DNA of 64,000 nucleotides from Rikenellaceae bacterium (GCA_015060005.1 SUZI01000001.1:496001-560000); one strand, 5' to 3'; shown: positions 1-9,437, counted from the first letter of the stretch. The notes: generated from the letters alone by a model not told the origin. Made by a program: numbers and translations.

Positions 1-33
1 GCTCTAAAGAGGATGTCATTGGAGAAAAATTAC

Positions 34-41
34 TATCTTTG
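34..41 (+). promoter_or_regulatory. -7 element of the serine palmitoyltransferase promoter
   Basis: TATCTTTG matches the Bacteroidota primary-sigma -7 consensus TAnnTTTG. It leaves a leader of about 95 nt, which holds a small GCGGA/TCCGC hairpin near 55-71. No convincing -33 TTTG is seen at the usual distance. Confidence 0.6.
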
Positions 42-138
42 CTTGGTTAAAATGGCGGAATCAGACTCCGCTATGGATAAATACGACTCTTCGCCGAGAG
101 TTAGGTCAATAGAACAGAAACACTAAATTATAAACACT

Positions 139-1410
139 ATGGTTGATATTTTCGAGAGATTAGAGAAGAATTCTGGTGGTCCGATTGGTCAGTATATGCA
201 GTTGGTACACGGCTATTTTGCTTTCCCAAAGTTGGAGGGTGAGTTGGGACCTCATATGCGTTTCCGCGGTAAGATGATGCTCAACTGGAGCTTGAACAAC
301 TATCTTGGCTTGGCTAACCACCCCGAGGTACGTAAGGCTGACGCAGCAGGTGCTGCAGAGTTCGGTATGGCAGCCCCTATGGGTGCACGTATGATGAGTG
401 GTCAGACCAAGTATCACGAGCAGCTGGAGCGTGAGTTGGCAGAGTTCGTAGGTAAGGAGGATGCCTTCCTGTTGAACTTCGGTTACCAGGGTATGATTTC
501 GATTATCGACTGTCTGCTCACCCCACGCGACGTTGTCGTTTACGATGCTGAGTGCCACGCTTGTATCATCGACGGTCTGCGTATGCACAAGGGTAAGCGT
601 TTCGTTTACGGTCATAACGACGAGGCTTCGTTGCGTCTGCAGCTCAAGCACGCTACAGAGCTCGCCGAGGAGCAGCGTGGTGGCGTATTGGTTATCACCG
701 AGGGTGTATTCGGTATGAAGGGCGACTTGGGCTTCTTGGATGTTATCGTGAAGGCAAAGAAGGACTTCAACTTCCGTCTGCTCGTTGACGATGCTCACGG
801 TTTCGGTACTATGGGTCCTGGTGGTCGTGGTACAGCGGCTCACTTCGGCGTTATCGAGGGTGTGGACGTGTTGTTCAACACCTTTGCCAAGTCTATGGCA
901 GGTATCGGTGCTTTCGTGAGTGGTCCACGTTGGTTGATTAACCTCTTCCGCTACAATATGCGTTCACAGCTCTACGCTAAGTCATTGCCAATGCCTATGG
1001 TTATCGGTGCATTGAAGCGTCTGGAGCTCATCCGTAACCACCCTGAGTACCAGGAGAAGTTGTGGGAGATTACACGTGCTATCCAGAGCGGTTTCAAGGA
1101 GAATGGCTTTGAGATTGGTGTAACACAGTCGCCTGTAACCCCTGTCTATATGAAGGGCGGTAACGAGGAGGGTACAAACCTTATCGTAGACCTTCGTGAG
1201 AACTATGGTATCTTCTGTTCAATTGTTATCTACCCTGTAATTCCTAAGGGCGAGATTATCTTGCGAATCATCCCTACTGCAGCTCACACTATGGAGGATG
1301 TGGAGCGTACCATCGCTGCATTTAAGGCAGTACGCGATAAGTTCGAGGCAGGTTACTACCGCTCGATGCCTATCCCAATGAAGGCTGACCCTGAGTTCAA
1401 GCTTCGATAA
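139..1410 (+). CDS. spt: Serine palmitoyltransferase (alpha-oxoamine synthase, PLP-dependent)
   Basis: Condenses L-serine with a long-chain acyl-CoA to 3-ketosphinganine, the first step of bacterial sphingolipid synthesis; the enzyme is soluble or membrane-associated in the cytoplasm. The 423 residues match the full fold-type I family length. His140 (in AECHACII) fits the PLP-stacking histidine, VDDAHGFG at 216-223 holds the Asp/His that contact the cofactor, and Lys251 in FAKSMAG is the expected Schiff-base lysine. Codons are strongly biased toward GGT/CGT/AAC, suggesting high expression. It stands alone between its own promoter and a terminator. The related KBL/BioF enzymes are possible, but the long N-terminal region resembles the Bacteroidota SPT type. 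This product is established as the source of Bacteroides sphingolipids. Confidence 0.9.
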   Translation: MVDIFERLEKNSGGPIGQYMQLVHGYFAFPKLEGELGPHMRFRGKMMLNWSLNNYLGLANHPEVRKADAAGAAEFGMAAPMGARMMSGQTKYHEQLERELAEFVGKEDAFLLNFGYQGMISIIDCLLTPRDVVVYDAECHACIIDGLRMHKGKRFVYGHNDEASLRLQLKHATELAEEQRGGVLVITEGVFGMKGDLGFLDVIVKAKKDFNFRLLVDDAHGFGTMGPGGRGTAAHFGVIEGVDVLFNTFAKSMAGIGAFVSGPRWLINLFRYNMRSQLYAKSLPMPMVIGALKRLELIRNHPEYQEKLWEITRAIQSGFKENGFEIGVTQSPVTPVYMKGGNEEGTNLIVDLRENYGIFCSIVIYPVIPKGEIILRIIPTAAHTMEDVERTIAAFKAVRDKFEAGYYRSMPIPMKADPEFKLR

Positions 1411-1436
1411 GAAGATATTACTCTAATTATAATTTT

Positions 1437-1464
1437 GGCGAGTCTTTCGAGGCTCGCCTTTTTT
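1437..1464 (+). terminator. Rho-independent terminator after spt
   Basis: Stem GGCGAG/CTCGCC with a short loop, followed by a run of six T. Confidence 0.85.
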
Positions 1465-1504
1465 GTACGGTTGTTGCAACGGATGTTCATAAACAAAAAG
1501 TATT

Positions 1505-2029
1505 ATGAAACGTAAACAACACAACCGTATGTTACTTCTCGCACTGACATTGTTATTTGGACTCTTCGCCTATGAGAGCGTAGGGCAGGAGATTGACCGC
1601 ACGCGAGTCGAGAAGTTTGATTTGCAGAGTTTTTTAGGTCGCTGGTATGAGATTGCTCGCCTCGACCACCGCTTTGAGCGAGGTATGACCGACGTGGTAG
1701 CCGAGTATAAGATGCTGCCCAACGGAAAGATTGAGGTCATCAATAGCGGCTTGAAGGATGGTAAACGCTCCGTAGCACGTGGCAAAGCCAAGCTCACCGA
1801 CACTCCCGCACACCTCCGCGTATCGTTCTTCTGGTTTTTCTATGCCGACTACAACATCTTGGCTATGGGCGATAGTGGCGAGTGGGCACTCATCGGCAGC
1901 CGTTCACCAAAGTATCTGTGGATTTTATCTCGCACACCCACCCTGCCCGAGGCTACGCTGCAACACATCGTTGCCATAGCCCACAAACGTGGCTACAACA
2001 CCGCAAAACTCATATATGATAATGATTAA
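1505..2029 (+). CDS. Lipocalin family protein (Blc-like)
   Basis: A small secreted beta-barrel that probably binds a lipid or other hydrophobic ligand in the envelope. The 174 residues begin with a signal peptide (hydrophobic stretch about 9-27, ending VGQ). The lipocalin signature GRWYEIARLDH lies around residue 45, and the conserved LIGSRSPKYLWILSRTP block near the C-terminus is typical of the Blc/VlpA group. There is no obvious lipobox cysteine, so it is likely periplasmic rather than a lipoprotein. It follows the spt terminator by about 40 bp, so a separate promoter is expected, but I see no clear TAnnTTTG. Its stop overlaps by four bases the stop of the convergent gene. Confidence 0.85.
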   Translation: MKRKQHNRMLLLALTLLFGLFAYESVGQEIDRTRVEKFDLQSFLGRWYEIARLDHRFERGMTDVVAEYKMLPNGKIEVINSGLKDGKRSVARGKAKLTDTPAHLRVSFFWFFYADYNILAMGDSGEWALIGSRSPKYLWILSRTPTLPEATLQHIVAIAHKRGYNTAKLIYDND

Positions 2030-2886
2030 TGACTAATACCCTCAACCTTCACACGATAGATACGATTGTCGCGTGGTGAGCGTGGAGTGTGGAACGAGAT
2101 ATATAGCTCCCCACCCATTGTGGCTATGCCCTCGGGCTCATACTCTATGCCATTGAGGTCGGCTACGCCAAGCTTCCTGCCGCTACGCAAATCCACCACG
2201 TGCAGTCGTCTGTCCCGCGAAGGTACTCCCTCGGGCAGATATACCCTCCTGCCCCACACAAACGAGCCCTGCGGGATGGCTATCTCACCCAGAACTATCT
2301 CTCGCTGCACATCCTTCGCTGCGAGATGCACCTCACCATTGGAGTCGTTGTCGGCGAGGCGAGGCAGGCGGAAACGCTTGAGCGTGCGTTCTCCTCCGAC
2401 GGTACAATATAGATATATATGACCTCGCTTGGCATCTACCAACCAATCGGCTGGGCCCACGATATCCTCTCCGTCGTAGAATATCTTTTGCACCAGACGC
2501 GAGCCATCTAACCTGACATCATTTACATAGCAGGCTCTCTCGCCACGACACTCGCTCACGTACAGCAGTGGGAAAGGCGAATCCTTACTCACCCTCTCGC
2601 GACCAAACGAGGCGTTGTTACAGTGTCCCTCGTTGCCCTCCATAATATACGAAGAGATAAAGTGTCGTTCACGCAGATTGATGATGACGCACTGTCCCCT
2701 GTCGTGCATCAGAAATGCCACGTCGCCATATATAGCCATACCCTGCGATGAACCACTGACGACTACCTCTTCGCTAATCAAATCACCCACGTTACACCAC
2801 TCCTCACTACGTAGCACCAAGCCTTCGTTCTGGGCGTGAGCACCCATAGCGAAGAGTAGAAATAGTATGGTAAACAGATTTTTCAT
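2026..2886 (-). CDS. Secreted beta-propeller-like protein, unknown function
   Basis: 286 residues with a clear signal peptide (residues 1-18, cleavage after AHA). The mature part has repeated short beta-strand patterns such as GPADWLVDAKRGHIYLYC, PQGSFVWGRRVYLPEG and EPEGIATMGGELYISF. Their spacing fits a single-domain propeller like those in phytase-like or teichoic-acid-turnover propeller proteins. I cannot assign a ligand. It lies directly downstream of dxs (stop of dxs and ATG of this gene are adjacent), so it is probably co-transcribed with dxs, though no functional link is evident. Confidence 0.6.
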   Translation of the reverse strand: MKNLFTILFLLFAMGAHAQNEGLVLRSEEWCNVGDLISEEVVVSGSSQGMAIYGDVAFLMHDRGQCVIINLRERHFISSYIMEGNEGHCNNASFGRERVSKDSPFPLLYVSECRGERACYVNDVRLDGSRLVQKIFYDGEDIVGPADWLVDAKRGHIYLYCTVGGERTLKRFRLPRLADNDSNGEVHLAAKDVQREIVLGEIAIPQGSFVWGRRVYLPEGVPSRDRRLHVVDLRSGRKLGVADLNGIEYEPEGIATMGGELYISFHTPRSPRDNRIYRVKVEGISH

Positions 2887-4776
2887 CTATAACAGATTTT
2901 TCGCTGCCTCGGCTATACCTTGCTCGTCGTAGCCGCACAACGCATAGAGCTCCGCAGGCGTACCGTGCTCCACAAAGCAGTCATCTATGCCGAGCGAACG
3001 CACCTTTACAGCATAGTCGTTGTCGTTGAAGAACTTCACCACAGCCTCTCCTACGCCACCTCTCAGGATACCATCCTCAACGGTAAGCACTCGCTTATAT
3101 CGCTTGCCCACCTCGTGCAGAAGCTCCTCATCCAAAGGTTTCACAAAACGCAGGTCGTAATGTGCGATGCTCACACCACACTCACGCTCCACCGCAGCTA
3201 TAGCTCGCTGAGCCATATTACCCACAGTGCCTATCGTGAGTATCGCTAACTGTTCGCCATCCTTGAGTTTTCTGCCACGACCCGCAGGCACCATCTCGAA
3301 AGGTTTACCCTGCCACTCTACGCCCTCGCCACAGCCACGCGGATAACGCAACACATAGGGTGATGGAGTGTTTATTGCGGTGTAGAGCATATTTCTGAGC
3401 TCTCGCTCATCCATCGGAGCTGCCATAGTTATGTTGGGCACACAAGCAAAATATGCCATATCGAATGCTCCGTGGTGCGTAGCACCATCCTCTCCCACCA
3501 AGCCGCCTCGGTCCAAGCAGAACGTAACGGGCAGCTGTTGCAGAGCCACGTCGTGAATCACGTTGTCGTATGCTCGCTGCATAAATGAGGAGTATATGTT
3601 ACACACAGGGTGCATACCTCCGGCAGCCAATCCTGCCGAGAATGTTACGGCGTGCCCCTCGGCAATACCCACATCGAAGCAACGCTCGGGCATCTGCTGC
3701 ATCATCCTGCTGAGCGAACATCCCGATGGCATAGCGGGCGTGATACCCACCACTCGCTTATCCTGCTCGGCTATCTCCACTATCGTCTCGCCAAAGACAT
3801 CCTGGTAACGTGCCGCCTTCTGCTTCGACTTGAGTCGCTCTCCCGTATCGGGGTTGAAACATCCTGGGGCGTGCCATACCGGCTGATTATCCTCCGCAGG
3901 AGTATATCCCTTGCCTTTGGTTGTTATGACGTGGAGCAACTTCGGACGGTCTATATCTTTGAGCGAAGAGAGTATGTTGACCAGCTCCTTCACCTTATGG
4001 CCATTTATCTGACCAAAATAGCGGAAGTTCAGACTCTCAAAGAGGTTACTGTTCTGCAACAAGCCCTGCTTTATGGCGTTGCTCGCCTTCTGGCACAACC
4101 TCAACAATGGTGGCACGTGCGTCAGGGCACTCCACACACGCTGCTTTATGCGGTTGTAGTGCTTCGATGTCGAGACCTTTGCTAAGTACGACTTCAGAGC
4201 TCCCGTACCCTCATCTATCGACATCTCGTTGTCGTTCAGGATAACCAATATATTGCCATTATGCTTACCTCCGGCATTATTCAGTCCCTCAAAAGCCAAG
4301 CCTCCTGTCATCGCACCGTCGCCTATTACCGCCACCACGTTACACTTCTCGCCACGCAGCTCGGCAGCCTTCACCATACCATACGCAGCCGATATAGATG
4401 TCGAGGCGTGTCCCGCACCGAAAGCGTCATACTCGCTCTCTGCCATACGTGGGAAGCCACTTATGCCGCCTAACTTACGGTTTGTAGGGAACTCATCCCT
4501 ACGGCCCGTAATAATCTTATGTGCGTATGCCTGATGTCCCACATCCCAGATGAGTTTATCCTCGGGTGTGTTATAGACGTAGTGTATCGCTACGGTGAGT
4601 TCCACCGTGCCGAGGCTCGATGCCAAGTGTCCGGGATTTCTCGAGCACTCCTCAATGATATACTGTCGCAACTCCTGACAATAACGAGGCAGTTCGTCTA
4701 CCGACAAACGCTTCAGGTCGGCAGGCGAATTTACCTTATACAACAAGTCGTATTCTATTCTCTGAGTTGCTTCCAT
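2887..4776 (-). CDS. dxs: 1-deoxy-D-xylulose-5-phosphate synthase
   Basis: Condenses pyruvate and glyceraldehyde 3-phosphate into DXP, the entry step of the MEP isoprenoid pathway and a precursor for thiamine and pyridoxal; cytoplasmic TPP enzyme. Seen: SSLGTVELTVAIHYVYNTP near the N-terminus, the TPP/Mg motif GDGAMTGG at about 152, and the transketolase C-terminal domain with EDGILRGGVGEAV. About 629 residues, the normal family length. I start at the ATG of MEATQRIEYD; a TTG three codons upstream is in frame but lies inside the -7 promoter motif, so it cannot be used. This leaves essentially no 5' leader (see findings). ispH and ispG of the same pathway lie elsewhere in the window. Confidence 0.95.
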   Translation of the reverse strand: MEATQRIEYDLLYKVNSPADLKRLSVDELPRYCQELRQYIIEECSRNPGHLASSLGTVELTVAIHYVYNTPEDKLIWDVGHQAYAHKIITGRRDEFPTNRKLGGISGFPRMAESEYDAFGAGHASTSISAAYGMVKAAELRGEKCNVVAVIGDGAMTGGLAFEGLNNAGGKHNGNILVILNDNEMSIDEGTGALKSYLAKVSTSKHYNRIKQRVWSALTHVPPLLRLCQKASNAIKQGLLQNSNLFESLNFRYFGQINGHKVKELVNILSSLKDIDRPKLLHVITTKGKGYTPAEDNQPVWHAPGCFNPDTGERLKSKQKAARYQDVFGETIVEIAEQDKRVVGITPAMPSGCSLSRMMQQMPERCFDVGIAEGHAVTFSAGLAAGGMHPVCNIYSSFMQRAYDNVIHDVALQQLPVTFCLDRGGLVGEDGATHHGAFDMAYFACVPNITMAAPMDERELRNMLYTAINTPSPYVLRYPRGCGEGVEWQGKPFEMVPAGRGRKLKDGEQLAILTIGTVGNMAQRAIAAVERECGVSIAHYDLRFVKPLDEELLHEVGKRYKRVLTVEDGILRGGVGEAVVKFFNDNDYAVKVRSLGIDDCFVEHGTPAELYALCGYDEQGIAEAAKNLL

Positions 4777-4782
4777 CGGCGG

Positions 4783-4790
4783 CAAAGGTA
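4783..4790 (-). promoter_or_regulatory. -7 element of the dxs promoter
   Basis: TACCTTTG on the minus strand ends six bases before the dxs ATG. This rules out the upstream in-frame TTG start and predicts a leaderless or nearly leaderless mRNA. Confidence 0.65.
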
Positions 4791-4829
4791 ATGCTTTTCT
4801 TTACCAAATACAACCTTTTCACGTTTAGT

Positions 4830-5600
4830 TTACGCCACCGAGCACTTTATGCCCAAAGCCTCTACTTTTTGGGCTATTTCAAGTAGCTCCTCACGCGACA
4901 CCTTCTCCAATGTGGGGCAGGGTGTATCTCTGTCGAGCGAATATACCATCACCTGTCGTGGATGTATCTCGGCTATGAGCTTGAGCCACGCCTCGACCTG
5001 CTCCGAAGTGGTGTTATCTACTCTCTCACCACGATACTCGCCACGCAGAAACATTGTCTGCACTATCAGCTCACCGCCGAAGCGTTTCATCCCCTCGACG
5101 ACACGCTCTACGGAGTACACTCCGCAGGGCTTGTTGATGAGTTGTACGGTAGCATCGAATGCTGAGTCGAGCTTCAGGATATTGTTATCCACACGTCGTA
5201 AGGCTCGCACTACATCCTGTCGGTGTAGCTGTGTGGCGTTGCTGAGTACCGATATTTTAGCCGCCGGCGACACCCTGTCGCGAATGGCTATCACATCGCC
5301 AATTATCGCCTCAAAGTCGGGGTGCATCGTGGGCTCTCCATTACCGGCAAAGGTTATCACATCGGGCGGAGTGCCATCCTCTACCATCTGCTCGAGCACC
5401 TGCTCCAACATCTGAGCCACCTGCTCGCGAGCATTGAAGCGTGCCCTGCCTCGGTTATCATCATTCCAGCCGCACTCGCAGTATATGCAGTCGAAGTTGC
5501 ACAACTTGGCATCTACGGGCAGCAGATTTACGCCTAACGAGAGTCCCAACCTCCTCGAACGTACGGGACCAAATATAATATTATCGTATAGAGATGTCAT
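4830..5600 (-). CDS. Radical SAM protein (MoaA/NifB-like, organic-radical activating type)
   Basis: A 4Fe-4S S-adenosylmethionine radical enzyme of unknown substrate. With the start chosen here the cluster motif CNFDCIYCECG falls at residues 34-44 (CxxxCxxC). The N-terminus IIFGPVRSRRLGLSLGVNLLP is typical of the small radical SAM family related to wybutosine and anaerobic-activase proteins. FAGNGEPTMHPDF is the SAM-binding GNGEPT/GGEP motif. About 256 residues, one barrel domain, no SPASM extension. An in-frame ATG 24 codons upstream is rejected because the promoter motif TACATTTG lies downstream of it. It is divergent from the next gene and has no operon partners. Confidence 0.8.
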   Translation of the reverse strand: MTSLYDNIIFGPVRSRRLGLSLGVNLLPVDAKLCNFDCIYCECGWNDDNRGRARFNAREQVAQMLEQVLEQMVEDGTPPDVITFAGNGEPTMHPDFEAIIGDVIAIRDRVSPAAKISVLSNATQLHRQDVVRALRRVDNNILKLDSAFDATVQLINKPCGVYSVERVVEGMKRFGGELIVQTMFLRGEYRGERVDNTTSEQVEAWLKLIAEIHPRQVMVYSLDRDTPCPTLEKVSREELLEIAQKVEALGIKCSVA

Positions 5601-5629
5601 AGCTACAAAATCTAAAGACTTTCTATCAA

Positions 5630-5637
5630 CAAATGTA
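5630..5637 (-). promoter_or_regulatory. -7 element of the radical SAM gene
   Basis: TACATTTG on the minus strand, 29 bp before the chosen ATG. It lies inside the longer open frame, so it decides the start codon. Confidence 0.6.
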
Positions 5638-5681
5638 CAAATAATATTCGAGATGTGTTGCTCGACTATCATAAAAATCGT

Positions 5682-5689
5682 TATCTTTG
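5682..5689 (+). promoter_or_regulatory. -7 element of the secreted glycosidase-like gene
   Basis: TATCTTTG with a TTG at 5658-5660, 21 bp upstream, as a plausible -33 element. The leader is about 25 nt. Confidence 0.6.
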
Positions 5690-5720
5690 TGCATAACTAT
5701 ACCATTATTACCAAACCACT

Positions 5721-8033
5721 ATGTCTAAATTTCTAAAGATTTGCATTATCGTGTGCTCACTTTTCACTTTCGACAGAGCATTTTCACAGGAGCGAGTAGC
5801 TATGCCAGGCGAGGATGGTCGCACAGCCCCTATCAACTACGAATATTTCCCTTCACGTGAATATGCCTTTGTGTGGCGTAATTGGTCGCTTGTCGACAAG
5901 GAGCTCTTAGCCGACGTTATGCAGACCTCGGTTAGTAATGTCGAGAATTTGGCTCAGCAAATGGGACTCCCCGCCGAACAAACCATCGAGCAGGAGTGGT
6001 CGACCACACGCGGTTATATCACTATCCTGCGTCGTAATTGGCACTTGCTGACCTACGACCAGCTGACGAAGCTAATAGGAATGAGCCACGAGGAGTTGAA
6101 ATACCGCCTCAACGAGGATGACTTCCTCTATGAGAAGTTGGGCAGTATGAAGCCCTATTGCGAGCCTCTGCTCTATAGCGAGCCTACTGCGGCGGAGATA
6201 GCTGCTGCCGAGCAGTTTCGTAGCGATGTAGCTCCCCTGCTCAGCGAGGCACTCCACCCCGAGGAGCCACGCTTTGGCTTTATGCGTGAGTTCGACAAAG
6301 TCAAGAAGAGCAAGAGACACCACAACACCTCAACCGCTGCCGATGACAAGGGCTTCGAGATACGAATGATTGCCCCCTATTTTGCCGATTATGGCGAGCC
6401 TCTGCTCGATAAGGAGCTCACCTCCTACCCCGAGGAGCTGTTCCGCCGCCTGCAGGAGGTGGGTGTCAATGGCGTATGGCTCCACTCTGTGCTCCGCACC
6501 TTTGTCGAGGCGGAGGGCGGCTTCCCTGGTGATGAGCGAGCTATGGAGCGTCGCGAGGGCTTGCAACGATTGGTTGACCGAGCTGCAAAATACGACATAA
6601 AGATATATCTCTACCTCAACGAGCCACGTGCCCTGCATAAGGACTACTTCTACAACAATGCCGAGCGTGAGGCATTGGCTGGACCTGTCTTTGGCGACCT
6701 ACGCTCGTTCTGCACCTCCAAGCCCGAGGTACTCGACTGGATGTCATCATCTTTAGAGAGCCTCTTCCGCGACGTGGAGGGCTTGGGTGGAGTATTCACC
6801 ATCACCGCCTCGGAGAACTACACTTCGTGTGCCTCTCGCCCTCAAGCCCACGCCGACTGTGAGCTCTGTCGCGAGCACTCCTATGCCGATTTGATTGTCG
6901 GCGTGAATAGTGCTATCGAGCGAGGTGTCCACGCCGGCAACCCCGATGCTAAGGTCATCTGCTGGGATTGGGGATGGCCCGACAAGGAGTGCGAGGAGAT
7001 TATCTCACGCCTGCCCAAATCGGTATGGTTTATGGCTGTCAGCGAGTGGGGCAAGCCTATCGAGCGTGGTGGCATCAAATCTACCGTCGGCGAATACTCG
7101 CTCTCGGCTGTCGGTCCTGGTCCACGTGCCCTGCGTAATTGGGCTTTCGCACGTGAGGCAGGCTTGAAGACTCTCGCCAAGGTGCAGGTCAATGCCTCGT
7201 GGGAGATGTCTGTTGTGTCATCTGTCCCCGTTCTGGACCTCATAGCACGCCACGCCGACAACCTATCACACGAGAGTGTCAATGGCGTTATGCTCAGCTG
7301 GTCGTTAGGTGGCTACCCATCGGAGAACCTCAAGCTGTTCCAGAACTTCCAGCGTGGCGACATCATCGAGGAGGAGCTCTTGCAGCTCGCTCGCGAGGAG
7401 TATGGCGAGAAGGTAGCCCCACAGGTGCGTGAGGCGTGGCGACTCTGCTCCGAGAGTTTCGAGAACTACCCCTTCAGTATGAATACAATCTACTCGGCAG
7501 TGCACCATATGGGGCCCTCTAACCCTATCTTCACCACCCCTACGAACTATCGTGCCACCTATGTTGTCGGCGTACCTTACGACGACCTCTACATCTGGCG
7601 TTCATTCTACCCTACACCCATATATATCGACCTGTTAGACAAGAGTGCCGCAGGCTTCAAGGAGGGTGTAGCCCTTCTCGACGAGGCACAGCAGAGCATC
7701 GAGCGTCGTTACCGTAAGGCTCTGCAGCGTGAGCGAGGCAGGATGGAGGCTGTACGTGTTCACCTCCAGGCAGGTGTCGAGCAGGGACGTTTCATCCACG
7801 CCCGCAACCTCTACCTGAAGGATATGGAGGAGGATAAGGAGGCTCTGAAGCGTACTATGAGCGAGGCTTTGAAGAACGAGAAGGAGCTCATCACATCGCT
7901 CTTAGAGGTCTCTACTGCCGACTCCTCTATCGGCTATGAGTCTTCGAGCCAATACTTCTACGTTCCGTTAGACCTTTTAGAGGCATACGCCTCGGCTTGC
8001 TTTGCCGAGCGATGGGTCGAGAATCTCGAATAA
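5721..8033 (+). CDS. Secreted TIM-barrel glycoside-hydrolase-like protein, unknown specificity
   Basis: 770 residues with a signal peptide (residues 1-22, ending AFS). Residues about 200-520 read as a (beta/alpha)8 barrel of the alpha-glucuronidase/hexosaminidase type: RMIAPYFADYG, VNGVWLHSVLR, DIKIYLYLNEP, GGVFTITASENYTSC, AKVICWDWGWPD and VNGVMLSWSLGGYP look like successive strands. The Glu in TASEN and the Asp in WDWGWPD are candidate active-site acids. A CELC pair might bind metal or form a disulfide. The N-terminal 190 residues and the charged helical C-terminus are not recognisable. Likely a periplasmic enzyme for host or plant glycans, but no polysaccharide-utilisation genes (susC/susD) are adjacent. 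I do not claim a CAZy family. Confidence 0.55.
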   Translation: MSKFLKICIIVCSLFTFDRAFSQERVAMPGEDGRTAPINYEYFPSREYAFVWRNWSLVDKELLADVMQTSVSNVENLAQQMGLPAEQTIEQEWSTTRGYITILRRNWHLLTYDQLTKLIGMSHEELKYRLNEDDFLYEKLGSMKPYCEPLLYSEPTAAEIAAAEQFRSDVAPLLSEALHPEEPRFGFMREFDKVKKSKRHHNTSTAADDKGFEIRMIAPYFADYGEPLLDKELTSYPEELFRRLQEVGVNGVWLHSVLRTFVEAEGGFPGDERAMERREGLQRLVDRAAKYDIKIYLYLNEPRALHKDYFYNNAEREALAGPVFGDLRSFCTSKPEVLDWMSSSLESLFRDVEGLGGVFTITASENYTSCASRPQAHADCELCREHSYADLIVGVNSAIERGVHAGNPDAKVICWDWGWPDKECEEIISRLPKSVWFMAVSEWGKPIERGGIKSTVGEYSLSAVGPGPRALRNWAFAREAGLKTLAKVQVNASWEMSVVSSVPVLDLIARHADNLSHESVNGVMLSWSLGGYPSENLKLFQNFQRGDIIEEELLQLAREEYGEKVAPQVREAWRLCSESFENYPFSMNTIYSAVHHMGPSNPIFTTPTNYRATYVVGVPYDDLYIWRSFYPTPIYIDLLDKSAAGFKEGVALLDEAQQSIERRYRKALQRERGRMEAVRVHLQAGVEQGRFIHARNLYLKDMEEDKEALKRTMSEALKNEKELITSLLEVSTADSSIGYESSSQYFYVPLDLLEAYASACFAERWVENLE

Positions 8034-8126
8034 TTTAACACTCAAATAGGGCTAACTTTTGCTTCACTCTTTTATCTTTCATCTTTTTTACGTATCTTCG
8101 CAAAAGAAAAACAGTTTTATTATAGT

Positions 8127-8837
8127 ATGAGTTACAAAAGAATACTTCTCAAGCTGAGTGGCGAGTCGCTCCAGGGAGCACAGAAATATGGTCTTTCGAC
8201 CGATGTATTGCAGTCGTATGCCGAGCAAATTAAGGCTGTGGCTGAGAGTGGCGTGCAGATTGGCATCGTTATTGGTGGCGGTAATATATTCCGCGGCTTG
8301 CAGGGTGCCAAGCGTGGCTTCGACCGCGTCAAGGGCGACCAGATGGGTATGCTGGCAACCATCATCAACTCGCTGGCGTTGCAGTCTGCATTGGAGGATA
8401 ATGGCGTGAAAGCTAAGGTGTTGACATCTATCCGTATGGAGCCTATCGGCGAGTACTACTCCAAGGCACGTGCCATTGAGTATCTCGAGGCAGGCTACGT
8501 AGTTATCATCGGTGGTGGCACCTCCAACCCTTACTTCTCTACCGACACTGCTTCGGCTCTGCGTGGCATCGAGATTGAGGCTGAGGTTATGTTCAAGGGT
8601 ACACGTGTCGATGGTGTCTACACCGCCGACCCTGAGAAAGACCCTACCGCTGTAAAGTTCGACCGCATAACCTTCGACGAGGTCTACAACCGCGACCTCA
8701 AGGTTATGGATATGACCGCCTTCACACTCTGCAAGGAGAATGGCTTGGATATCATCGTATTCGATATGGATACCGTGGGCAACCTCCAGCGTGTCCTGGC
8801 AGGCGAGCCTATCGGAACATTGGTTTGCAAAGAGTAA
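8127..8837 (+). CDS. pyrH: UMP kinase
   Basis: Phosphorylates UMP to UDP with ATP in pyrimidine nucleotide synthesis; cytoplasmic hexamer of the amino-acid-kinase fold. Seen: KRILLKLSGESL at the N-terminus, GIVIGGGNIFRG around residue 50, GDQMGMLATIINSLAL, and TDTASALRGIEI near 155. 236 residues, the usual length. It is followed within about 20 bp by the TlpA-like gene and then by frr. The pyrH-frr neighbourhood is widely conserved in bacteria, though here a thioredoxin gene sits between them. Confidence 0.95.
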   Translation: MSYKRILLKLSGESLQGAQKYGLSTDVLQSYAEQIKAVAESGVQIGIVIGGGNIFRGLQGAKRGFDRVKGDQMGMLATIINSLALQSALEDNGVKAKVLTSIRMEPIGEYYSKARAIEYLEAGYVVIIGGGTSNPYFSTDTASALRGIEIEAEVMFKGTRVDGVYTADPEKDPTAVKFDRITFDEVYNRDLKVMDMTAFTLCKENGLDIIVFDMDTVGNLQRVLAGEPIGTLVCKE

Positions 8838-8858
8838 TTAACTAAAAACGTAAAAGCT

Positions 8859-9398
8859 ATGAGCACTTTTTTCAGCCGTAAGGCATATATGTTGCTGCTT
8901 GCCCTGTTCACCCTCTTCGTAGGTGTGGATTGTGCATCGGCACAGGATGATGAGATAGCAAAGACCACACTTGTCAAGGTGGGTGATGTAGCTCCCGACT
9001 TCACCGTTACGATGTTCGATGGCGAGCAACTCACCCTCTCAAAGCTCAAGGGTAAGGTCGTGTTGGTTAACTTCTGGGCTACTTGGTGCCCTCCTTGTCG
9101 TGAGGAGCTCACCCACGTCGAGAAGGAGATTATCAAGGCTTTCGAGGGCAAGGACTTTGTCTTCCTCCCCATCTCACGTGGCGAGAAGCGAGAGACCGTC
9201 GAGAAGTTCCGCAAGAAGATGGGCTACTCGTTCCCTATGGGCTTAGACCCCGACCAGAGTATCTTCAATAAGTTCGCTTCGAACTACATCCCCCGCAACT
9301 TCCTCATCGGAAAGGATGGTCGCATCGCCTACATCTCTGTTGGCTTTGACGAGGCTGAGTTCCAGGCACTTATCGCCGAGATAAAGAAGGCTCTGTAA
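8859..9398 (+). CDS. TlpA/ResA-family thiol-disulfide oxidoreductase
   Basis: An exported thioredoxin-fold protein that reduces or isomerises protein thiols in the periplasm. 179 residues with an N-terminal signal sequence (hydrophobic about 10-22, cleavage near ASA-Q). The active site WATWCPPCREEL places the redox cysteines at 77 and 80, and the cis-Pro loop is seen in SNYIPRNFLIG. GDVAPDFTVTMFDG is the usual AhpC/TSA-Redoxin start. It lies between pyrH and frr in the same direction with short gaps, so it is probably part of that operon. Confidence 0.88.
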   Translation: MSTFFSRKAYMLLLALFTLFVGVDCASAQDDEIAKTTLVKVGDVAPDFTVTMFDGEQLTLSKLKGKVVLVNFWATWCPPCREELTHVEKEIIKAFEGKDFVFLPISRGEKRETVEKFRKKMGYSFPMGLDPDQSIFNKFASNYIPRNFLIGKDGRIAYISVGFDEAEFQALIAEIKKAL

Positions 9399-9437
9399 AT
9401 GCAAATTACCAGAAACTAAAGATTAAAACATAATACA

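Noticed and set aside
160..843. Long open frame antisense to spt
   Set aside because: Shadow of strong codon bias in the + strand gene; Leu/Thr/His-rich product with no domain or start signal.
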